A stretch of 64,000 nt of DNA from Trema orientale (Eukaryota; Streptophyta; Magnoliopsida; Rosales; Cannabaceae). The stretch spans positions 99,367 through 163,366 of the forward strand of contig JXTC01000260.1 in the NCBI GenBank assembly GCA_002914845.1, read 5' to 3'. Positions within the stretch are counted from its first letter, which is position 1. The number at the start of each line of letters is the position of its first letter. A program made the translations under genes and the position numbers. Shown here in pieces: positions 48,901 to 60,299 of the stretch. The notes under the pieces are model-generated. The model saw nothing but the letters and a program-made list of their open reading frames with translations. It did no database searches and was not told the DNA's origin.

Positions 48901-51900
48901 TATTATGAACTAAATATTTCTTTGTTTAGTTTTACTATGTAAACTAACCTAGTATCTTGTGTTTGTTTATTTCTTCCCTCTTTTATTTATCAAATCTATT
49001 GTTGAGTTATTTGTTTTACCTTGTGCTTATTACTTTTATTTAATTGATCACTAAATAGATTATTGAGTGAAATTTCTACGAGCTAAAAGGATTAAAAATT
49101 TGGACTTAGGTAAAACAACATAAGATAACCTAGTTTAGTGTAGGTTTGCATAGGATAGGAATATATCTATGTGACTTGTGCAACTTCTTTGAGAATTACT
49201 AAACTTAATGAATCAAGTAAATTTATATTAGGAGTAATATATTAGCTTGTCTAGATGTTTTCACTTATATCTTGGAAAGGAGTTTGTGAATATATTCGAA
49301 TTCTCGGTTAACAGCTCTAGTGGATTAATTAATTTAAGAGAGAAATTATGAAATAGCATGACAAGAGAATGGTTGGAGAATTAATAAATCTAGACATTTT
49401 TCTTATTGATTTATCTTTTATTTATTTTGCATACTAGTTTAGTTGCTTTGTTTTATTAATTCAAAATCTATATATCATTTGTTTGGATAAAGTTAGTATT
49501 GAGATAATTTTGATACTTACCATTGAATTAGAAATCAATCCTCCTAGGTTCGATGCTCTACATCCATATCTATATTACTCATGACCGTGTACACTTGCAT
49601 GGGAGTGTGTGAATTTATAGTTGCACATTCCAACCAACATTCATCTTTAAAGAGAAAACATAAGAACTTGAAAGGTCGATTAGTACCAACTTATGGGATT
49701 ATAATTTGTATTTTGTATAGTTGATTTTTAATATTTGGAGATTTATAATAATTCTCGAGTTATTTCAAAGGTTTGTGGATATTTTTGGAGTTTAATTCTT
49801 CTTTATTTTGTGGATTGTAGATAGATGCCTTGCATATTTATAAGGTTTTGCCTTATAGATATGTGGTGCATATCCTCGGGAGTGGAGCGCGACAAGTGGT
49901 ATCAGAGATTAGGATACGTTTGACAATTTGGATCGTGATAAGTCAATATTATGAGGTTTAGAATATCGAATAAGTAAGCTAAGATCATTTGAGTTTGACT
50001 TAACTTCTATTATGCTTTGGAGATTCATTTGAGTTAGTGATTGGTTTAAATTTGATAAGTTTGTTACTTTGGTCTTTTCGAGCATTAAAGTAGGTTAAGT
50101 TCGCATTCTTAAATTTTGTTATCGATGGAACACTTAGTTTGACCTTCATAGTTGGTGATCATATACATTACATAGACTTTTGGGATCGTTTAAAAATGAA
50201 CACGGATTTTTGGGATTATTTAAACTTGAGTATTCTCATTAGGTTTTGATTATTAAGATCTGGTAGTTGAATATTGAGGTTTCCAGTATTTAGTGCTTTT
50301 GATATTAGTTTCCCTTTGTATTTTATTAATGGACCTAGTGTATTGGAATCTTCTTCTCTCATTATTGATATTGGATAATTATTGAGTTAGTGAGTCTTAC
50401 TTTGGAATTGATATTAAAATTTTATGAGTCTACTTGCCCTCTTCTTCTGCTTTCTCTTGAGTTGTATCTTAGTGTTTTTGACCCTGTTTCTTAAAAAACT
50501 TCTCAGTTGAGAAGAAAAATTATTTGGTTCCGAAGAAACTATGTGGTTATTCTAAGGATTTATTAATCTTATATTATCTATGTAAGAGAGATATAGAATA
50601 AAGATGACCTAGTTATCGTATCAATATGGGGAAGATATGTTTATTTAGGTTTAGATTTATAGAATAGAGAGAAAATGTTTCAAATTCTTTCAGAAAGTGA
50701 AATTATTCGTGCTATGGGCTAGAACATATAATGAAACATTGAGTACATTAAGGTTATTGAATAACTAGTTACCTTTATATTAAAGGACAAAGAGATGATA
50801 TAAGAAATGTCAACTTATTTGCTTGTACTAAGTAATGAGAGTACATGTTATTGTTACTAGAGGATTGAAGATAAATAGGTTAGTTTTGTTAAAGGCCTTA
50901 CTACGAGTTTTTTCGTAAATAATGGTGATGATATGATTGAAATATTGGCATTAATTATTTGTAGGTAGAATAATAATTTAGAGAGCCATATTTTGAAAAA
51001 CTAATGGTGGGCTAATTTGGAGAATGATATTACCTGAAAAAGAAAATTATAGAGCCTTAATGACTTATATGGTTGGATAATTTTAAGATAATATTACCTT
51101 AATAATATATATTTTACAAGCTAATTAAAAGTCAAGATGTGGTGAAAGGACAATTCGGCTGTGGTTGGATAATGTTAAGTTGATGTTACCTTAATAATGT
51201 ATATTTTACAGGCTAATCAAAAGTCAAGATGTGGTGAAAGGAAAATTCGGCTATGGTTACAAGTACTGAATAGTATAGTTGAAATTAGAAGATATACTTA
51301 TTCTAAATGAGTTTGCAATTGTTAGTCTAGGTTTCTACCACATAAGAAAAAAGTAATCTTTATATTGATAATGTTTGGAGTTACTCCTCTCTAGAAATTC
51401 ATATTAGATTACACAAACAAATTGAAGAAGACTTATTTGATGAGTAACTAAAAGAATTATAAGATAAGAGTTTTTAGAAAACTTAGTGTTTTACTATTAG
51501 GAACTCAACTATTATCAATGATAGAAAAAAAAAGAAAACGAAAATTATGTTTATAAAACAAAAGGCCAAAGCAGTTATTTAGTAGAATATGTAAGTCGAT
51601 CAGTTATGTAGTAGAATATGTAAGTCGATCAATATTTCTAAGATTAATAAATTATTTGATTTTTACGATATATATGGTTTATGGAGAAATATTCACATTT
51701 GGGGTTCTATTGACCTCCCTTACTTGTAAAAGATATTTTTGAGAAAATCATAATATGAAACATTAGAAATCCTAGAGGTATTAAGATAAAGGCCTAAGAT
51801 AATATTGTGGACTAGTATATGAAAGAAGTCACTTAGCATATTTCTTAGTGTTTAGTCTATGGGAAAGTGAACGAGGATCATATAGACGAATGTTGAAACT

Positions 51901-54900
51901 TTTGACATACTATATAGGAAAAATAATATGGTAGTATAATTTTATAACGAGATTATTAATGATTATTAGAAATTGTAAAGTAGTTATATAGTGTATTATT
52001 TGACTAAGTATACTCACATTTCTGCTATTAGACTTGGCTTATGCCCTTAACCGATTAAGTTTTGATCTTTATAGTTATTTTGAGTGAACATTGAGATTTA
52101 GAATTCTATGAAATTTGATTATAATCATAACATTTGTATTCGATGTAAGGTTTGGTGATTGAATTTAGTTTTCATACTTTAGCCTATTGAATATTAAAGT
52201 TGGAAGAAGTGAAGCTAAAAGGGATTTCTATGGTTGTTTATGATAGAGATATCATATTATAGCTTAGAAGACCTTAAAAATGAAATTAAATTTGTTGGAG
52301 CTTTACAATATCGAACTAAAATAAATAGAATGTCGAAAAGAAAAATAGATATGTATAGATGGATTATTGAAGAATATCGAAATAATATTTCAAAGATTTA
52401 TGGAAGAAAATATTACTCTTAGAGTAGCTCTAAGTATTGACAAAGAAATAGAAATATATTCTTAGCATTATAGGCATGTGATTCAAAGAGGTACTAAAGG
52501 TTTAAGAAATTTTAATTATTGAGAATTCCTATTGGCTATGTTGGTACTAGAAAAAGTTTGAGTCATCATGTTATTCTCTTTTTAGATAAAAGTGTAAAGG
52601 GCTATCACGATGAACGAGAAATGATATGGAGTTACTGATAGATATGTTTTAAAAGCAATGATCTCTCTTTGATGTTACAATCACTCAAATTAGAATAAGT
52701 TCATATTCTCGAGTTCGTATCATATTAATAGAAAGATCGTTTCAATTAAGTAAGTGATGATCATAGTTTTAACTAGATATTGAGGTTATACTAGAAATAT
52801 GTGTATCTATTAATGTTTTCTTATTTGGAGAATACAGGAATGTAAAGTTTAGAAGACTGAACTTCCTTTTAGAAGGGAAGAATATGACAACCCATCCTAA
52901 AAAAAAAAAAAGAATTGTTTTTACTTTCTAAATAATATAAGGATAAAAAAAGACTAAAAAGCCCTTAGTTAATGGTATTTATTGGGGTTACTTTAGTAAT
53001 TGAACAATAGACTCTTTAAGAAACTCTAAGACTAATAATTTGCTTAGTTTATACTTACGCTCTGTAGAAAGGGAGAAAAAAAAAAAAGAAAGAGAGAGAA
53101 GACTATGCATATTTAAGAAGAAGAAGAAGATGAATAGACCACATGGATTATTGAGACTCACATCTAAGGTTATAAACTCTTAACCAATTAAGTTTTATGT
53201 TTTAGTTTGATTTCGGGATTAAGATTGAATATCCTAGGATTAGGGATTTGAATTTCTCATAAATTATTTATGAAATATAGGAATGATCTAATAGAGGTTA
53301 AGTCTATTGATATTACGATTCATGCAAGACAAATTTTGAGTGATTTACTTGACTAAATAGAAAGCTATGGATTTTTGAATGTTTCACATAGGTAGAAAAT
53401 GCAATAGTAATTACGACTACATTTATAGAGGGCTTTCGTGATCTGATCAGATCATATTTGCCATCGTTGGAAAGGTTGTCGAATTAGTTTTTCAACGGTA
53501 TATAATTTGTCAAAAAGGGACTTATATCTAGAGAGTTATAACTATTTAAAGTGAATACTACGAATCTGGAAAAATCTAAATATTTTGGCACTTTTAGTAA
53601 AATGTGACAGCGACTTTTTAGGCTTTATGGGACTTATAGAGCCCATAACTGTATTCTTGGCACTATTAGGACCCTTATTATTTCCTAAGTTTGGTGATTT
53701 TTAGATATAAATTAAGATTATTCTTAACCAGAGAAATTGATATTATCGGGAGAAACTATAGACTTCAACCCTTAAGATATCATGGGCAGCAAAATAGTCG
53801 TTGTTTTTTCAATATAATTGGAGTGTGATTTCAGGAATTTGATACTTATGTGTGGTTTCGTCAAATAGGTAAGCGAATGAGGTAAGTAATCTTTGATCTT
53901 TTCTAATAGTTTGCCTCATTTATTTATTAAAAGAAATTTATTTTTTTGAAGTAACATATTTTTTGTGAAAAATAGTATGATTCTATGTTTTATATTAAAT
54001 TATAGATCAAGTATATGAATTACTTTTGAAAGTAGTTATAAGAAAATTGTTTGGAATGATTACAATATTCTAATACGCATGAAAGTAAAATTGTTTATGA
54101 TTCGTTACTGTAAATAAGTATTTTGAAACTCTCTTCAGTGACTATGCACGTGGATCCAATCCACGGGGATTATATATGGACAATACTGACCTAACTTCAG
54201 GGTTAAATGTAGCAGATTCGCACTTGGCTACCTAAGTTATCTGCAATAAATTTGGACCCAGCTACAAGGGTTATTTGTGGTAGATTTAGACCTAGTCACA
54301 GGGATTAAGTGTGGCCATAGTCACCAAAAATTGGGGAGGAGTATAATTTAAATTATTATTGACTAAAAAGAGATTTAAAAAGATAGATTTGGAAACTTAA
54401 TTATTACTTCTTTTTGTTAAATTGTTTACTGAATGACTTGATTTGAATACTTTTAAAAGTATTTGGTAATGATTTTGGTTTACATATGCTTGATCCAGCT
54501 AGTTAAGATTACTGGTTACTTATTGAGCTGTCGAGCTCACTCTTTTATTTTACTCTTCCAGGTTTTAAAAATCATCAATTAAGAGGTATGACTAAAGGAG
54601 AACTTAGTTAGTAGTAATTTAAATGCAGAGGAGTTCGTGATTGGAAGAAGGAAAGTCGTTCATTTTTAATAAGAAAACATGAGAACCTAAAAGGTCGATT
54701 AGTACCAACTTATTAGATTACAATTTGTATTTCGTATAATCTATTTTTAATATTTGGAGATTTATAATAATTCTTGAGTTATTTCAAAGGTTTGTGGATA
54801 TGTTTGCCTTATAAGTATGCGGTACATGTCCTCGGGAGTGGGGTGTGACAGTATTCTTAAGTCTCAAATCCTCGAAGAAACAATATCTTAGTTTTCATTC

Positions 54901-57728
54901 TAAGGGAAGCTATTTTTATAAGTTTTTTAGTATTTACCATTTTAGCTTTTATTGTTGGTTTTATGATACTTTCTCTTTTTTCGTTTCTTCCTCTTTTAGT
55001 GTATCTTACTTTCAAATATAATTAGAGAATAAACTTATTAGAACTAGAATTTTCTAAAGCATATATAAACCATGTAATTTTATTACCTTACTTTTATTTG
55101 AAATATCTTTCGGAGTATGATTATTTGAAATCCTAATGAACCTAATCTCTCAAATTTGTCATTTTTTGGATATACAAAATATTGTAAAACTGTTTCCCTT
55201 GTAGGTGTTAATTTTAATATTATGTTAATTAAAACACATAGTTTGCATATGTTCTTAATTTTTAGTATGAATTATTAACTTTAAATTTCTAAAATTCCAA
55301 ATTTAGTGCATTGTAGATTCTAGATGTTGAACTTTTCAAGTTGCTCTTACTTGTTTTATTCAAGTTTGGAGTAGTTTACCTTGTAAAAAAATTAGAGTTT
55401 AAGGTATTCTATCAAGTTTTACAATTTCATGTATTAGGTTAAATTTTAAGAGTACAATCATTTGAAACCTTAATTAACATATAAAATTTGTTATCCATTG
55501 GATATACATTAATTTGTAGGTTTTAACTTTGTTGTTTATTTGGTAAATGTGTGCATATGTTTTTAATTCTTAGTATAAACTATTTTGAATCTATGAACTT
55601 CTAGTTTCAGTGTGTTTGTGGATTTTAGGCATTGAACTTTTCAATATCTTTTATTTGTTTTTGTTGAAGTTTTGAAAGAATTACCTTACATAAATTTGTA
55701 ATTTTAGATATAATCTTTAAATTTTTCTTTGATTAACTTATGTCGTTTTCTATATTTTACATTTACTTTGAAAATTTTGATTTTGATTATAAGATCTAGA
55801 AATTGTGTGTTATGATAATACAAGGATATTATACTTGTGTATGATTGTTTGAGTAAATATTATTTTGTCATTAATTGTGTTTTAGTGACTGACTACTGTT
55901 TTGAAATCAGATCGATTTTCTATATATATATAAAAAAATAATACTCAATTGGCTAGTGCGTAGAAATATGGGAGAGTATGTCCAATTTTTTTTAAGTACT
56001 CAGTTTATTTATTTTCCTCTCAATGGTATGTAACTCGAATGTTTTACTAGTTATGTTCCAATTTAGGGTTTGATCACTTTCTAACAAATATATTATTTAA
56101 TGCATTTTAGTGGGCAAACTTTTTAGACCAACACAATTTCTCATTTGAGATTCCTAAACTCAATTTATTCATTTAAACTATGTGGTATTGAATGCTCATG
56201 TTGTTAGTTATTAGCTTAAAAAACTAATATATTTATTTTTTTGACCATGGACTTTGATGTGATCATGTTGTTAGGTTAGTTATAATCTTAGTTTGTTTTA
56301 CTCATATACTTAATTAGTCTAGATTATGAACCATGTCATACTATTAACTTAGAAATAATTTATCATTGTTGTGTGTATGTACTAAATATTTATATTTTTA
56401 TATTATTTTATGTGAAATCCTATATATAGAATATTTTGTGCATTGGAAATTATAAATGAAAATTCAAATAGTGTACACAAAAATATTACAAAAACCCTTG
56501 AAAATGTGTTCCACGGCACTTAATATTAAAGTGCCCTAAAAACCGTCATGGTATATATACAAGAGGTCTACCACAGTGCTTTATGCCTTGGTATATCTGG
56601 GATTCCAAGGCTCCTAAGAAGCGCCCTAATAGGCAATTAGTACCCTGACATACCAAGAAATTTTTAAAAGCATCGTGGTAGGCAAAAAGCGAATTGGCCA
56701 TCCTAGACCTATTACGACTTCTGGATAGATAGTGTCGTAATAGGTCTTTAGTGGCGCTTTTAAAGTGCCATGAAAGGTCTTTTTTTTTTTTTTTGGTTAT
56801 AGTGCCTATAGAATTACTCAAATATAAAAGTAAAACGTACCCAGTTATCCATATTTAGCTCGATGTTGTCGGTCAAAAGGTCAATTTTCCACCGTATATC
56901 TTCCCATAGTTCTTTTTCTCTAGCGGCAGTAAAAGGGTATGCCAAGCTTCCCCAAGTACACATCATGTAAATACCATTCTTGTGCACAATGTTTCCTTGG
57001 GCGTCCATCACCACAACAAGTGGCTTCTCAACAAAGTTACACTCCTCTTTGATGAACCTAATAACCATATTATCAACATTTGAAGGGCTATACACTGAGT
57101 GCCATTCCATCTGGTCCCTGAGGCTTATAAACAGCTTCAACTTTTCTCTAGTCCAAGTATTGATATCAACAATTGGAATCCATACCACCTCGTAGTTACT
57201 ATCAGATCTTGTCAGGTTATGCCACTTTTCGAGGTACATTTGTTGTAAGATTGCATATTTAGCTCCACTTGCGAGATCATTGTCTAGATCCGTAATGAAC
57301 AGTGCTACAACCTTGCTCTTCAAATGTTGATCATAAGAAATCTGTTTCGGTAGGATACCAGTGGGTTATATTGCTCCACTTATGTATAATTGGAGTTAGA
57401 CAAATCAAAACATGAATTATAACAGACACATTCAAAGGACTAGTATCATAGTTTAAGGATGCCAAATTATGGAGTAGAATATTTCCCGTCCTCCCAAGAC
57501 TAAACAAAATGAATGTTACAAGAATGCCATATTGCATTGATGACTATGACGATATTGTTTGAAATAAATTGAAGCAAAGCGAGGCATAATAGCGAACCTT
57601 TTTCTTTTTGTAGCAGTCATATAGTCCTGGCTTATCCAAAAAAATCTTTAATGATTTTGAGTTATCGGCATTTGATGATCCTACAATGCGTACCTTGTCC
57701 TGGTATTTATCTATACTCTTGTTTATTT
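39932..57728 (-). CDS. SEO module 1: exons A1, B1, C1 with a 16.4-kb intron between B1 and C1
   Basis: Exons A1 at 57728-57598 (131 nt), B1 at 57341-56841 (501 nt) and C1 at 40469-39932 (538 nt), all open. A1 ends GLYDCYKKKK before GTTCGC. B1 has VVALFITDLDND, VVWIPIVDI, KPLVVVMDAQGNIVHKN, MCTWGSLAYPF and NMDNW before a GTACGT donor. C1 has ICLYGGEDEKWIKRFTKIA, YFWVRLESMLYSK and NWAIISSGRGDQMI, and ends HILAST at a phase-1 donor. B1 and C1 are both phase 0 at the junction. In the other modules this intron is only about 110-120 bp; here transposons have filled it. That B1 and C1 belong to one module is inferred from order, strand and phase. Exon A1 needs an upstream phase-1 exon, which is not in the window. 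Confidence 0.7.
40546..41943 (-). mobile_element. Solo LTR, gypsy-type, in the module 1 intron
   Basis: On the minus strand it begins TGATACTGAG and ends GGGGGCGTCACA, typical TG...CA termini, and it is flanked by a perfect 5-bp direct repeat GAAAT (40541-40545 and 41944-41948). Length is 1398 bp, with no internal region. Inside, a 63-bp unit is tandemly duplicated (41538-41600 and 41601-41663). Confidence 0.72.
41949..43261. other. Intron DNA, unclassified
   Basis: The part around 42640-42960 is less AT-rich and resembles LTR-type DNA, but no termini or coding sequence are identified. Confidence 0.45.
43262..43879. mobile_element. Left part of a CACTA (En/Spm)-like element
   Basis: Carries clustered subterminal motifs of the form GCGTCGTGGTAGG, ACCTACCA, GCGCTTTTAAAGCGCC and AAAGTGCC in both orientations, as CACTA elements do. 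The same motif set occurs at 56510-56804. After it come AT-rich blocks (TTTGCATATGTTTTAATTTT and similar, about 43770) that recur at about 55240 and 55545. The outer CACTA terminus on this side is not found, so the end is truncated. Confidence 0.55.
43880..45988 (+). mobile_element. Gypsy-type LTR, family X copy 2 (5'-truncated)
   Basis: Aligns with family X copy 1 from its GC-rich leader-like part (about 43880) to the end TCACGGCCTCGGAT...CTTGACA at 45988. Shared features include TGGGTACTAGGAGTTCAGTG (about 44414) and the GAGCTCACCCCTC block. The first about 230 bp of the family are missing. The 108-codon open frame at 45114-45440 has no recognisable domain. Confidence 0.65.
47997..49639 (+). 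mobile_element. Solo LTR nested inside the 5' LTR of the gypsy element
   Basis: A 1643-bp block with ends TGTTGACTCC and CCAACCAACA and a perfect 5-bp target duplication TTCAT (47992-47996 and 49640-49644). It is absent from the LTRs at 16561 and 52883. Its part near 48190-48280 (ATATGGACGTAACGTAATGAAAATA and so on) resembles the TAT/Athila-like LTRs at 58079, 60300 and 62108, so it is a relative of that family. Confidence 0.87.
49897..49907 (+). other. Primer-binding site of the gypsy element
   Basis: TGGTATCAGAG two bases after the 5' LTR end. This matches the 3' end of plant initiator tRNA-Met, the usual primer for first-strand synthesis in plant LTR elements. Confidence 0.85.
49908..52870 (+). 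other. Interior of the gypsy element, no coding capacity seen
   Basis: AT-rich with stops in all frames. It contains a duplicated block of about 95 bp (about 51072-51250, around AAAAGTCAAGATGTGGTGAAAGG) and a short duplication near 51575-51632. The 62-codon frame at 52234-52422 has no recognised domain. Confidence 0.6.
52871..52882 (+). other. Polypurine tract of the gypsy element
   Basis: AGAAGGGAAGAA directly before the 3' LTR, the position and composition expected for the second-strand primer. Confidence 0.75.
54856..56804. mobile_element. Right part of the CACTA-like element
   Basis: The outer end reads CACTATAACCAAAAA on the minus strand (right terminus at 56804), followed inward by subterminal motifs GGCGCTTTTAAAGTGCC, CCTATTACGAC and CATCGTGGTAGG. 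The interior (54856-56500) is AT-rich with diverged copies of a unit of about 300 bp that also occurs at about 43500-43870. The terminus lies only 36 bp inside the SEO intron after the B1 donor, so the element landed next to the splice site. Confidence 0.6.
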
Positions 57729-57978
57729 CTGAAATATTTGACAATTTTGTCAGAAATCAGAATAAGGCATGCCCCATGTGTCTGCGTGTATGCCCAAGTG
57801 TAATCTGTTACGTTCGTATTATTAAGAAAGAAGACTGATTCTGAAAATGAACTAAGCTTTCATTAATTTGCTAACTTTACAATTAGTGTCTTAAATACAT
57901 AAGCTCAGTATAACAGAAAAGCTAAACTCCTAACTAAACTGTTTATGTGTCATAACAAAATAACAAACTAACTACTAC
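57729..57978. other. SEO intron upstream of exon A1, with a possible small LTR
   Basis: A block at 57806-57957 has TGTTA...TAACA ends, and on the minus strand resembles a short copia LTR with a TATTTAAG-like promoter. No target duplication is found, so it is only a candidate. The rest is the acceptor side of exon A1 (TTTCAG at 57734-57729 on the minus strand). Confidence 0.35.
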
Positions 57979-58078
57979 TATGGAACCCGTAATTTGGCAA
58001 GGGTAATTTGGTCATTTTAAATTTTTTGGAATAAAATAATGGAGAGGTTTAAGTGAAATAAATTTTCAAAATTGGCGG

Positions 58079-59279
58079 TGATAAGTGAATTTTATTCACC
58101 CATTTAATCATGATTTTATCTTTTTATTTTCTTAATTTCCTTGATTTATATCTTAGTTCTCGTGTTTTTATTTATTTTTCGCAGGTTTTAAATAATTATA
58201 GAAGCATTTGTCAAGCTCAATAATTTGCTGAGGTGAAAAACGAGGCACTTTAGGCAGAAGCTCAAGTGCTGCGGCACTGTGCAAGTAGCGCTGCAGCGCT
58301 ACCCTATATTTGTTCCAGTGTCGTGGCACTCTTGCTTGGTGTTATACGACAATTTTTTCAGAGTCACACCACTGTCCTAGTACGTGTTTAGGGCCCTTTT
58401 TGGCCAGATTTGACCTAGCCGCCAAGAAGATACAAAAGATATCTTTTAGGATCTAAGAGGGGCATCTTGGGAGGCGTTTTTTAGAGCTTTGGGAGCTACT
58501 TTCATGGAAGAAGAAAATTGAATAGGAGCATGTGAAGAGAATCTCATCAAATCCAAAAGAGTTCTTCTTCTCTTTTTTTATTTTCTTGATGTTGATATTT
58601 GTTAGATTGTGTTTGTTCTTTTCTACCATGAACTAATCTTTTTGTTTAGAGGAATGATGTAACCTATACTTGAAATTATGCCTTAATTTTCAATATCAAT
58701 ATTGGGATGTTTTTATATCTAGAATCCGATATTTGAGAGAAGGGAATTTAGAAATACGACAATAGAATAACATAACTTAGGATGTTGTAGAGTTTGAGAA
58801 AACCTATGAATCCTTTGAAGCTTGTTATTAAAAACTACAAAACTTAATGAACTCTTATTTTCTCAGTCTTGAATAGAGATATTGAGATTAAAATCTAAGG
58901 GTAATTTTCACTCGCTAATTGAGAGAGGGAGTAGAAATAATTTTGATTTCTTACTTATACACTAGGAAAAAATGAATCAAGCGGTGTTGTTAATCGAGAG
59001 ACATAGTGGATAGTTAGGTGAAATCAAACCTCTAGAATTCATTCTTATTGTTATGTTCCTTCAGACTTTCAATTGTATTATAACCTTTAATTTCATATTT
59101 TAAATTTCCTTTGATTAGTATTTCTCCACAATTAAATTGAATTGTCTAGATAAAAATAAGATTATCCAATTACGATACTTAGTACAATTTCAATTTCAAT
59201 TTTTGTGGATTCGATAACCCTATTTACCATTTTATTACAAAACTTGATACCGTGCAATTGTGGTATAGTTTCGTGAACA
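58079..59279 (+). mobile_element. TAT/Athila-like solo LTR nested in family X copy 3
   Basis: About 1.2 kb from TGATAAGTGAATTTTATTCA to TTTCGTGAACA. It shares layout and phrases with the LTRs at 60300 and 62108, such as the opening TGATAAGTG, a middle GC-rich part with repeated CGGCACTG/GCTGCAGCGC, and a closing GTGCAATTGTGGTATA. A clean target duplication could not be read. Confidence 0.65.
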
Positions 59280-60299
59280 AGGGCGAAAATATAATTTTAG
59301 AGGGATTAATTTGAAAAAATCTTGAAAATTTGGGGACCAAAGTGAAATTTTAGAAACATTGCACAACCCCATTTTGTTAGGGCCACGTGGCCTCATTTGT
59401 TTTCTTTTTTCTCTTTTTCTCTCTCCTTCCCCTTGAGCCTCCCTCTGCTCTCTCCCTCTTCATCGTACGGCTACTACCTGCAATTATCCAGATCAGCGCG
59501 CCACCTTGCCACGATGCTCTAGTCGTGATCCCAAGGTTGCCATAGCAATTTACTGCTGGCGAGTAGCTTAAAATGCCATAGAAGAAATCGGTCACCAACG
59601 CTAATTCTAGTGACTTCACGACTTAAACCCGGGCTTTTTGGCTTCGTCTTGTCGCGAGGAATAACATGCCATGCATAGAAATTGAAATCAGGCGGCTCTA
59701 ATTTCGTCTCATTTTGTATGCCAAGGGTTGGATTTTAGCCCGACTTCGATTTGGGCAAGCTATAAAGCTTTATTAGTTATTTTGGATGTTAGGAATGCCA
59801 TCGTGAGGTCAGAATAGTCATTCAAGGCTCTGTTAGAAAAATGACATTTCAAAGTGAGTGATCGAGGATTTGAAATCATTTCCCGACCCTCCGAGTGGCC
59901 ATCCAACGTGAATTCCATAGGTTGTATCGCTATCTTGATGAGGTTGGGATTTAATTACCTATTTTTAATACCATTTTCCTAAAATTCAATGATGTTGGTA
60001 TATGATTAAAAATGTGAATTTTATTAAATTAAATCATTTTAACTAACTCCCTGGTGAACTGGAATTGTTTGTAAACTATTATGGACTACTCTGAATTGTT
60101 TTATATGTTGTTTTATAAATGCTTGATTTTGGGTTTGGTTAAAATGCAGTCGTTATGCTACTGAACTTTAAAGAGGACAAAATGATTCTTAATTAAAAAT
60201 CTGAGTATGCCTTGAATGTTTAATTACTGTATGGTTATTTTTACAGCCTTTCATATTGCACATACCATTGGATCACACATGAAGTTCATCTTAGATATC

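Larger units (their letters stand above)
46046..54850 (+). mobile_element. Complete but degenerate gypsy-type LTR element, family A
   Basis: Two LTRs of one family (46046-49894 and 52883-54850), a primer-binding site and a polypurine tract are in the correct order, and a 5-bp target duplication GTATT flanks the whole (46041-46045 and 54851-54855). The first two bases of both LTRs have changed from TG to TA, judged against the solo copy at 16561. The 5' LTR is inflated by a nested 1.64-kb solo LTR. The 3' LTR has lost about 130 bp near 53925 and about 60 bp near 54800. The roughly 3-kb interior has no long frame and no recognisable gag or pol motif, so it is either a non-autonomous type or decayed. 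Confidence 0.88.
31034..57728 (-). other. Whole SEO locus: putative single gene with three tandem C-terminal cassettes
   Basis: Nine SEO exons lie on the minus strand in the order A-B-C, A-B-C, A-B-C. A is a short exon ending in a Lys-rich run, B a thioredoxin-fold-like exon, and C the CLYGGED exon. Phases repeat exactly: A exons enter in phase 1 and leave in phase 0, B exons are 0-0, and the C exons of modules 1 and 2 leave in phase 1. Each C exon donor therefore fits the next A exon acceptor. All exons except the very end of the last are open. SEO family proteins are the phloem P-protein subunits of sieve elements and normally have one N-terminal and one C-terminal SEO domain. No SEO N-terminal domain is present here; it would lie beyond 64000. 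Alternative: three truncated neighbouring copies. Confidence 0.6.

Noticed and set aside
58079-59279. A target-site duplication for the TAT-like solo LTR
   Set aside because: GGCGG on the left and AGGGC on the right do not match, so none is claimed.
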